From assembly GCA_040219555.1 (NCBI GenBank), contig JAVJSF010000004.1, positions 1 to 36,703 on the forward strand: a stretch of DNA of 36,703 bases, given 5' to 3'. Both the position numbers and the translations under genes were made by a program. Positions 29,312-36,703 of the stretch are shown piece by piece. Origin of the DNA: JAVJSF01 sp040219555. Lineage in GTDB: Bacteria; Actinomycetota; Thermoleophilia; Miltoncostaeales; Miltoncostaeaceae. The first letter of the stretch is position 1. Every line of letters starts with the position of its first letter. The notes below the pieces were generated by a model. The model was not told where the DNA came from and did not search any database. It was given only the letters and a program-made list of their open reading frames with translations.

Positions 29312-29593
29312 GTGCCCGAAGCCGTCATCTACGTCGAGGCCGCCCGCGTCCAGCGCGGGAAGGGTGGGGCCAGCCGCGACTCGGGTATCTGGTTCTGGAC
29401 CGGGGACACGGCGCGCTTCGTGGAGTACGGCGGCCACACCCGGGCCGAGGAGTTCGCCCGCGACGCGGGCCTGCCGTTGGGGCTCTGGGGCGAGCCCTAC
29501 GGATACCCGGGCGTGCCGAAGGATGCGTCGACGGCCACCGTGGAGCGATGCATCGCCGAGGCCGTCGAGCGCGCCGAGCGCCACTCGGACTGA
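29312..29593 (+). CDS. Small soluble protein of unknown function
   Basis: The GTG at 29312 has GGAGGAG just upstream (29299-29305). The 93-residue product contains AVIYVEAARVQRGKGGASRD, then SGIWFWTGDTARFVEYGGHT, RAEEFARDAGLPLGLWGEPY and a C-terminal helix TVERCIAEAVERAERH. It is aromatic- and glycine-rich in the middle, looks compact and cytoplasmic, and carries one cysteine. I recognise no family. The convergent MFS gene ends 16 bases away, sharing a hairpin. Confidence 0.65.
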   Translation: MPEAVIYVEAARVQRGKGGASRDSGIWFWTGDTARFVEYGGHTRAEEFARDAGLPLGLWGEPYGYPGVPKDASTATVERCIAEAVERAERHSD

Positions 29594-29613
29594 CGCCCGG
29601 CGGCCCCGGTCAG
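29590..29613. terminator. Hairpin spanning both convergent stop codons
   Basis: CTGAC (29590-29594) and GTCAG (29609-29613) pair around a GC-rich, partly complementary loop. The stem contains the stop codons of both the 29312 gene and the MFS-like gene, the same design as at 17221-17244. Confidence 0.4.
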
Positions 29614-30851
29614 CTCCGGTGGAGCGGACGCAGCGCCAGCGGGGTGATCGTCAGCGCGGCCCCTCCCGCCGCCAGGGCGCCCAGCACGAGGTAGGCTTGG
29701 CCGATCCCGAGGCCGGTGGCGAGCACGGCAGCGCCGGCCGCGCCGGCGGCGGCCGCGAGGGCCCAGGCCATCCCGCAGACCGCCCCCACGCCCGGCGCCA
29801 CGGCACGCGGGGCCGCCCGGCGATGGGCCTGCAGGATCAGGGTTGCGAGCAGCGCACCCGAGGCCAGGCTCAGGGCATACGCCCCGGCGGCCCCGGCGAT
29901 GCCCGAGGCACCGTGTGCGGCCACCGCCGTGCCCGCCTGTAGTCCGAGCGCCAGGGCGACGAGCACCCGGCCGGGGACCCGGAGTGCCATGGCGAGAAGT
30001 GCCGGGCGGGCGAGGCGCACCACCATGAATCCCAGGATGAGGGTCGGTATCAGGCTCCCCCTCAGGCCCACGCCGTCCCTCAACCACAGGATGAGCAGGG
30101 CGCTGAGCGCCGAGCCCATCGCCACGGCCGCCGCCCCACCCGTCACGGAGCGGCGCAGGGTGGGCCGGTGCCTGATGACGCGCACCGCGCGGGCCATCGC
30201 CACGTGCGCCGGCACCGATCCCTCGGGGCGCAGGTCGATCCGCGCGCCATGGCCGGTGACCATCGCCGCGGCCGCCAGCGCCAGGGCCGCGGCGGCCAGG
30301 ATCACGCCGCGAGGGCCGGCGATGAAGCCGGCCGACAGGGCGGCGGCCAGGCCCAGGGCCTGTCCGCGACCGAAGCGGCGGGTGAGGTCGCGCATCGCGT
30401 CCAGGACGCGGGTGGGGTCGACCAGTTGCTGGAGGATGTCGGTGGCGGTGGCGTCGTACAGGGCGCGCGCCAGCCCCAGGGCGATCGCCGCGCCGATCAG
30501 CCACGCCGTGCCGGGACTCGCTCCCGCCACGGCCACGGCGGCCAGCGATGCGGCACCCGTGACGCTCGCCGCCAGCAGCAGGTGGCGGCGCGACCCGTGG
30601 GCCACCGCCAGCGCCCCCACCGGACCGGCCACCACGAACGCCAGCAGCGCGGCGCCGATGATCCCGCCGGCCGCCGCCGGCCCGCCGCCCGAGATGGCCG
30701 ACAGCCACAGCAGTCCCACGGCCCCGGCGGCGTTGGCCGCCGAGAACAGCGACTGGTGGCGCCACAGGAGGGCGCGCTCGCGCGTCGCCGCGGAGTCGGT
30801 CGCGTGCGGCGTCGCCGCGGGGGCCGGGTCGGCTGTGGGTGCTGTTCTCAT
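29610..30851 (-). CDS. MFS-like multispan transporter
   Basis: The 413-residue protein has a hydrophilic N-terminus of about 33 residues followed by about ten to twelve hydrophobic segments in two halves. The central region has ARALYDATATDILQQLVDPT and RVLDAMRDLTRRFGRGQALG, the loop and helix pattern of drug-exporter-type MFS proteins of the enterobactin-exporter/DHA3 group. The ATG at 30849-30851 follows GAGGAG. A -10-like TACCTT lies about 65 bases upstream, so it need not be cotranscribed with the pyrophosphatase. The substrate is unknown; the MFS call rests on overall pattern rather than a crisp motif. Confidence 0.65.
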   Translation of the reverse strand: MRTAPTADPAPAATPHATDSAATRERALLWRHQSLFSAANAAGAVGLLWLSAISGGGPAAAGGIIGAALLAFVVAGPVGALAVAHGSRRHLLLAASVTGAASLAAVAVAGASPGTAWLIGAAIALGLARALYDATATDILQQLVDPTRVLDAMRDLTRRFGRGQALGLAAALSAGFIAGPRGVILAAAALALAAAAMVTGHGARIDLRPEGSVPAHVAMARAVRVIRHRPTLRRSVTGGAAAVAMGSALSALLILWLRDGVGLRGSLIPTLILGFMVVRLARPALLAMALRVPGRVLVALALGLQAGTAVAAHGASGIAGAAGAYALSLASGALLATLILQAHRRAAPRAVAPGVGAVCGMAWALAAAAGAAGAAVLATGLGIGQAYLVLGALAAGGAALTITPLALRPLHRS

Positions 30852-30915
30852 GCGCTCCTCGGAGTGGTCCGGCGCGCGGCCGGGGGCGCCCCGTGCGGTC
30901 GAGGCCAAGCACTCC

Positions 30916-30921
30916 AAGGTA
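30916..30921 (-). promoter_or_regulatory. -10 box for the MFS-like gene
   Basis: TACCTT on the minus strand, matching the box at 16651. Transcription would start near 30909, giving a leader of about 58 bases with a GAGGAG ribosome site. Confidence 0.35.
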
Positions 30922-30935
30922 GCGCGTCCCGCGGA

Positions 30936-30961
30936 GCCGGCGCCCGCGGTGGGGCGCCGGC
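30936..30961 (-). terminator. Terminator hairpin after the pyrophosphatase gene
   Basis: GCCGGCGCCC (30936-30945) and GGGCGCCGGC (30952-30961) form a perfect 10-bp stem with a 6-base loop, 10 bases after the TAG of the pyrophosphatase gene. Confidence 0.6.
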
Positions 30962-30971
30962 GGGCCGTCCC

Positions 30972-32600
30972 CTACATGGCCTCGAGCAGCTGAGGGGCCA
31001 CCTGCTTCTTGCGGCTCATGACCCCGGGCAGATCCATGCTCCGCTCCACCGCGGGCACGCCGAAGACGCGCTCCAGCGGCGCGCCGTCGCCAGAGATGAG
31101 GAGGTCGGTGCCCTTGGCCACGATGTCGGTGACCATCAGGGCGAAGAGCGCGTACCCGCGCGCCTCGCGCTGGGCGTCGAGGGCCGCCAGCAGCTCCTCC
31201 TTGCGCGCGGCCAGCGCCGGCCCCACGGTCTCGATCTGCGCGATGCAGATGGTGCCCGAGCCGGTCTGGTACTCCTTGGCGTCGCGGTTGATGATGTCGC
31301 CCGCCGGCACGTCCGAGACGTCGGACGAGGCGGTGAACATCGCGGTCCCGAACTCGCGCGCGTCCAGCCCGAGCAACTCCTCCAGGTACGCCACCACCGC
31401 GTGGTCGCGGTCGGTGGTGGTGGGGGAGCTCAGGATCACCGTGTCCGAGAGCACCGCCGACAGCAGCAGCGTCGCGGTGGGCCGGGTGGGCTCGAGGCCG
31501 GCGGCGCGGAAGCGTTCGGTCACCAGCGAGGCCGTGCTCCCGATGGGGTCGAACACCGCCGCCACCGGGAAGCGGGTCTCGATCGAGCCGATGTGGTGGT
31601 GGTCGAGGATCTCGACCACCTGGGCCTGCTCGATGCCGGGCACGCTCTGGGCCGTCTCGGCGTGGTCGACCAGGATCACCCGGCGGGGGGTGGGGTTGAC
31701 CAGCTCGGACGGGGTCACCAGGCCCACCGGGCGCCGGTCGGCGTCGACGACGATCGCCGCCGAGTAGTGCACGTCCTTGATGGCGTCGGCCAGATCGGCG
31801 GCCAGCGCCTCGGGCTCGGTGGTGAGGATGTCCTCCGAGCTCATCACGTGCTCGGCGTCCACCGACAGCGCCACCAGGCGGCCGGTCGTGTAGGAGTCCC
31901 GCGGCGAGATGACCACGCCCACGCCGTTCTCGCGAGCGAGCGCCACTATGTCGTCGGGGGGCGGGGAGTAGGTGGAGATGAGCAGCGCGACGCCGATCTC
32001 GACGGCCTTGCGCTGGGCGTCGGGCCGGTTGCCGATGACGACGATGTCGTTGGGCCCCATCGCCCCGCCCATGCTCTCCACGTCGGTCGTGACGGCCCAC
32101 AGGCGCCCGTTGAGCAGACGCTCGGGGGCCACCAGCATCTCGCCGCCGGTGAGCGCCACGATGGCGTCGGTCTCCACCGGGCGGTCGGCGAAGCTGGAGG
32201 GCTCGTCCGACTCGCGCAGGTAGCGCCGGGCCAGGTCGCGCTCGGTCACCACGCCCGCCAGGCGGCCCTCGTCGTCGACGATCGGCATCAGTTCGGCGCC
32301 CCTGCGGGCCATCGCCAGGCCCACCTCGCGCAGCGGGGCGCGGTGCGAGGCGGTGGGGAACTCGCCGTCCATGACATCGCCGGCGCGCACCATGGCGTGC
32401 GGCAGGTACTCGGGCGCCTCCGCGCCGGCCTGCTCCAGCACCCACTCCGTCTGCGCGTTCAGATCGCCCAGGCGCACCGGGACGTAGGTGCCCTCCGGGT
32501 TCAGCCGGCCGCGCAACTCCGCCAGCCCGATCGCCGCGGCGATGGAATCGGTGTCGGGGTTGCGGTGTCCGGTGACGTAGATGAGCGTGCTGTCGTCCAT
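30972..32600 (-). CDS. Manganese-dependent (family II) inorganic pyrophosphatase with CBS and DRTGG domains
   Basis: The 542-residue protein hydrolyses pyrophosphate to phosphate. DHH-domain metal ligands are in GHRNPDTDSI (His12, Asp16, Asp18), LVDHAE and EILDHHHIGS; the C-terminal DHHA2 lobe includes TDIVAKGTDLLI and SRKKQVAPQL for substrate binding. Between about 70 and 305 is the regulatory insertion: two CBS motifs (with MPIVDDEGRLAGVVTERDLA and AAIVVDADRRPVGLVTPSEL) that flank a DRTGG-like domain. In characterised CBS-pyrophosphatases AMP and ADP inhibit and ATP or diadenosine polyphosphates activate; that is expected here. The length is that of the CBS-DRTGG subtype, not the 310-residue simple enzyme. 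Confidence 0.95.
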   Translation of the reverse strand: MDDSTLIYVTGHRNPDTDSIAAAIGLAELRGRLNPEGTYVPVRLGDLNAQTEWVLEQAGAEAPEYLPHAMVRAGDVMDGEFPTASHRAPLREVGLAMARRGAELMPIVDDEGRLAGVVTERDLARRYLRESDEPSSFADRPVETDAIVALTGGEMLVAPERLLNGRLWAVTTDVESMGGAMGPNDIVVIGNRPDAQRKAVEIGVALLISTYSPPPDDIVALARENGVGVVISPRDSYTTGRLVALSVDAEHVMSSEDILTTEPEALAADLADAIKDVHYSAAIVVDADRRPVGLVTPSELVNPTPRRVILVDHAETAQSVPGIEQAQVVEILDHHHIGSIETRFPVAAVFDPIGSTASLVTERFRAAGLEPTRPTATLLLSAVLSDTVILSSPTTTDRDHAVVAYLEELLGLDAREFGTAMFTASSDVSDVPAGDIINRDAKEYQTGSGTICIAQIETVGPALAARKEELLAALDAQREARGYALFALMVTDIVAKGTDLLISGDGAPLERVFGVPAVERSMDLPGVMSRKKQVAPQLLEAM

Positions 32601-32659
32601 GTCTGGGGGTCCGTCCTTCGGGGCAGGGTCTGGCGGCCCGGGCGTCCGGGCGCGCGCGG

Positions 32660-32665
32660 TTTATA
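32660..32665 (-). promoter_or_regulatory. Candidate -10 box for the pyrophosphatase gene
   Basis: TATAAA on the minus strand is an AT-rich island in a GC-rich gap, about 60 bases before the ATG. No -35 partner is clear. Confidence 0.3.
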
Positions 32666-32692
32666 CCGGACCGCCACCCCGACCGGGCGCGG

Positions 32693-33121
32693 TCAGGGCC
32701 GCGCGCGGATGAAGGCGGTCAGCCCGTAGGCGGTCACCGGGATCATCCCCAGCCGGCGGTAGAAGCCCTCGGCCCCGCGCTCGGCGATGAGCACCTGGTG
32801 GTGGAAGGTGTCCATGGGGTAGTGGTCCAGGATGCTCTGGGCCAGCCGGCGCCCGATACCCCTGCGCTGGTGGTCGGGGCTCACCAGGATGTCGGCGATG
32901 TAGACCGCGAAGGCCTCGTCGGACATGGCCCGCGCGAAGCCCACCACCCGGTCCTCCTCCATCGCCACCACCTTGTACGAGGAAGCGCCGATGGCGGTGC
33001 GCAGGCGTGCCGGATCGCGTGCGTGCGTCCAGTCGTGGGCGTGATACAGGGCGAGGATGCCCGGGAAGTGGGCCTCGAGATCGGCCTCGCGGATGGTGAC
33101 CTGGGGGCGGGTGGTGGTCAT
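32693..33121 (-). CDS. GNAT-family N-acetyltransferase
   Basis: The 142-residue protein has the GNAT acetyl-CoA loop SPDHQRRGIGRRLAQSIL (motif A), preceded by the beta-4 strand VYIADILV, and followed by QVLIAERGAEGFYRRLGMIP (motif B). The C-terminal AYGLTAFIRARP is a typical end. It may modify a small amine or a protein N-terminus; no substrate clue. The ATG at 33119-33121 follows GGACGGACG, a weak ribosome site. It is divergent from leuS with a 45-base shared promoter region. Confidence 0.85.
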   Translation of the reverse strand: MTTTRPQVTIREADLEAHFPGILALYHAHDWTHARDPARLRTAIGASSYKVVAMEEDRVVGFARAMSDEAFAVYIADILVSPDHQRRGIGRRLAQSILDHYPMDTFHHQVLIAERGAEGFYRRLGMIPVTAYGLTAFIRARP

Positions 33122-33153
33122 CCGGGCGTCCGTCCTGTTCCGGGGCCGTGTGA

Positions 33154-33159
33154 GATACT
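33154..33159 (+). promoter_or_regulatory. -10 box of leaderless leuS promoter
   Basis: GATACT ends 7 bases before the leuS TTG. The centre GAGATACTC is a near-palindrome that could also serve the divergent GNAT gene. Confidence 0.45.
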
Positions 33160-33166
33160 CGCGCGG

Positions 33167-35698
<2,532 letters not shown>

Positions 35699-35705
35699 CC
35701 CGCCC

Positions 35706-35751
35706 GCCGCCCGCGGGGTGGCGCACGGGCATCGGCACGGTTGCGGGCGGC
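35706..35751 (+). terminator. Inverted repeat after leuS
   Basis: GCCGCCCGC (35706-35714) and GCGGGCGGC (35743-35751) form a perfect 9-bp stem with a 28-base loop, shortly after the leuS stop. It is a possible terminator between leuS and comEA. Confidence 0.35.
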
Positions 35752-35792
35752 TGGTGGCACCTCGCGTGAGGATGACGTGAGCCGGCGCGGCC

Positions 35793-35798
35793 TAGCGT
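35793..35798 (+). promoter_or_regulatory. -10 box of leaderless comEA promoter
   Basis: TAGCGT ends 7 bases before the ATG at 35806, with no ribosome site. Confidence 0.4.
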
Positions 35799-35805
35799 CC
35801 TCGCC

Positions 35806-36450
35806 ATGGATGCGCTGCTGCCCTGGCTACGACGCACCGGCTGGGTGTACCTCGCCCTGGCGCTCGCCGTGGCGGCCGTGGCCTGGCGCATGGCCGGCGG
35901 CGGAGGCGCCGCGGGGGTCCAGCCCCAGGGCGGGGGCGGGGTGACGGTGGTGGACGGTGCGGCGCCCGTCGCCGGCGGCGGGGCTGCCGTCGGGGGTGAC
36001 GGGGCCGGGGATGCCGCGACGGCGCCCCGGGTGGTGGTGCACGTGGTCGGCGCGGTGCGCCGGCCGGGTGTCTACACCCTCCGCGAGGGCGCCCGGGTGC
36101 AGGGCGCGGTCACCCGCGCCGGCGGTGCGGTGCCGCGGGCCGACCTGGCCGCCCTGAACCTGGCGGCCCGCGTGGCCGACGGCCAGCGCATCGACGTCCC
36201 GCGCCGCGGGGAGGCGGTGGCCGCCCCGGCACCCGGCACGGCGGTCGGCGCGTCCGGCGCCCCGGTCAGCCTCTCGGCCGCGAGCCTGGAGGAACTGGAC
36301 GGACTGGACGGCATCGGCCCCACCCTGGCGGGCCGCATCGTGGCCTGGCGCGATGCGAACGGGAGCTTTTCGAGCGTCGACCAGTTGCTCGAGGTGGAGG
36401 GCATCGGGCCGGGCCGGCTGGAATCGCTGCGGCCCCAGGTGGTGCCGTAG
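35806..36450 (+). CDS. comEA: ComEA-type DNA-binding protein (SLBB and helix-hairpin-helix)
   Basis: The 214-residue protein has an N-terminal membrane anchor (about 12-31, VYLALALAVAAVAWRMAG), a long Gly/Ala/Val-rich linker (about 32-72), an SLBB domain (about 74-145, HVVGAVRRPGVYTLREGA), a second linker, and tandem helix-hairpin-helix motifs (about 160-214, LDGLDGIGPTLAGRI and LLEVEGIGPGRLESL). In competent bacteria such proteins bind double-stranded DNA outside the membrane. Most actinobacterial ComEA proteins have this anchor-SLBB-HhH plan. comEC, usually next, is absent; ftsH follows instead. Leaderless promoter indicated by TAGCGT. Confidence 0.9.
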   Translation: MDALLPWLRRTGWVYLALALAVAAVAWRMAGGGGAAGVQPQGGGGVTVVDGAAPVAGGGAAVGGDGAGDAATAPRVVVHVVGAVRRPGVYTLREGARVQGAVTRAGGAVPRADLAALNLAARVADGQRIDVPRRGEAVAAPAPGTAVGASGAPVSLSAASLEELDGLDGIGPTLAGRIVAWRDANGSFSSVDQLLEVEGIGPGRLESLRPQVVP

Positions 36451-36526
36451 GCGGTCGGGGGTGGCGTGGTGTGATGGCTTCCTTAAGGTGACCTCGTGCC
36501 CGGGCCGAGCCCCTCGGGGGGTGGTC

Positions 36527-36532
36527 TATCCT
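36527..36532 (+). promoter_or_regulatory. Candidate -10 box for ftsH
   Basis: TATCCT lies 43 bases before the ftsH ATG, implying a leader of about 36 bases. A small hairpin (CCGAG 36505-36509 with CTCGG 36513-36517) sits just upstream of it. Confidence 0.4.
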
Positions 36533-36575
36533 CGGTCCAGCCCCCGCCACCGCCACCGCAAAGGCGCACCCGCGC

Positions 36576-36703
36576 ATGAACCGCTTCATCAAGAGCGCCG
36601 CCTTCCCGATCCTGATCGTGATCCTGCTGGTGTTCGTGGCCCAGCGCCTGGTGGTCTCGGGGGCCGATGAGACCCCGGCGCCCACCTTCAGCCAGTTCCT
36701 GGT
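36576..36703 (+). CDS. ftsH: FtsH membrane AAA+ metalloprotease (N-terminal fragment at window edge)
   Basis: Only the first 42 codons are inside the window. They give a short basic start (MNRFIKSA), a transmembrane segment (FPILIVILLVFVAQRLV) and the beginning of the extracytoplasmic region ending PAPTFSQFLV. The F(S/N)xF motif at the start of that region, just after the first transmembrane segment, is characteristic of FtsH in many bacteria. The ATPase and protease domains lie beyond the right edge, so the call rests on this N-terminus. It is preceded by AAAGG, a moderate ribosome site at 12 bases. The stretch 36451-36575 holds only the promoter and hairpin. Confidence 0.7.
   Translation, partial: MNRFIKSAAFPILIVILLVFVAQRLVVSGADETPAPTFSQFL

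Noticed and set aside
30168..32729. 853-codon plus-strand frame over the MFS and pyrophosphatase genes
   Set aside because: Composition is antisense-like and it crosses two recognised genes and their intergenic hairpin.
33122..33166. T-box or leucine attenuator upstream of leuS
   Set aside because: The divergent gap is only 45 bases and the transcript looks leaderless, so there is no room for one.

Overview
The window is a very GC-rich bacterial chromosome segment with GTG and TTG starts, GC-ending codons and tightly packed or overlapping genes. The gene set (GatCAB, leuS, gltB, ctaA, ftsH start, actinobacterial-type ComEA), frequent leaderless promoters and a secreted micro-ORF with an LGGSSYAA signal peptide fit Actinomycetota, most likely class Thermoleophilia. 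That placement is inference; no rRNA or tRNA gene is present to test it. No IS element, prophage, CRISPR array or plasmid function was seen, and no gene-free stretch exceeds about 250 bases.

Left part (1-10.5 kb): a MarR regulator with an inverted-repeat operator over its own start codon faces a left-reading block. That block runs gltB (ferredoxin/NADPH-type glutamate synthase large subunit, without an adjacent gltD), an FHA-domain membrane protein, and a four-gene glycine betaine/choline-type ABC importer (ATPase with CBS region, two permeases, lipoprotein). The importer genes overlap or nearly touch. The ATPase gene appears to have its own leaderless promoter inside the FHA stop codon.

Middle (10.5-20.4 kb): a small membrane protein, a zinc-finger rhomboid protease, an M42 aminopeptidase, a 47-codon secreted micro-ORF, a luciferase-like oxidoreductase, a quinone-oxidoreductase-like enzyme, a secreted glucosaminidase-like protein with a degenerate M23 domain, a membrane protein coupled to a DksA/TraR-type zinc finger protein, heme A synthase (ctaA), an unknown membrane-anchored protein, a 29-residue membrane micro-ORF, and a CopC-CopD fusion. 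The ctaA-copCD neighbourhood suggests respiratory oxidase or copper handling.

Stress section (20.4-27.7 kb): three left-reading units (a glycine-rich membrane protein; an acidic protein plus a YdaD/GSP39-like SDR; a Rho-N-like basic protein) are each preceded by a SigB/SigF-type promoter: GTTTGG, GTTTCG or GTGTGC, exactly 14 bases, then GGGGAA, GGATAC or GGGTAC. This looks like a local slice of a general stress regulon. Between them lie two small membrane proteins, an isochorismatase-family hydrolase and the overlapping gatC-gatA-gatB operon.

Right part (27.7-36.7 kb): an alpha/alpha-toroid protein, two small unknown proteins, an MFS-like transporter, a CBS/DRTGG-containing family II pyrophosphatase, a GNAT acetyltransferase divergent from a leaderless TTG-start leuS, comEA, and the first 42 codons of ftsH. 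ComEC, which often follows comEA, is not there.

Two general themes run through the window: -10 boxes of the form TACCNT/TANNNT sit 6-9 bases before start codons (leaderless transcripts), and convergent gene pairs end in GC-rich hairpins, several of which include both stop codons.
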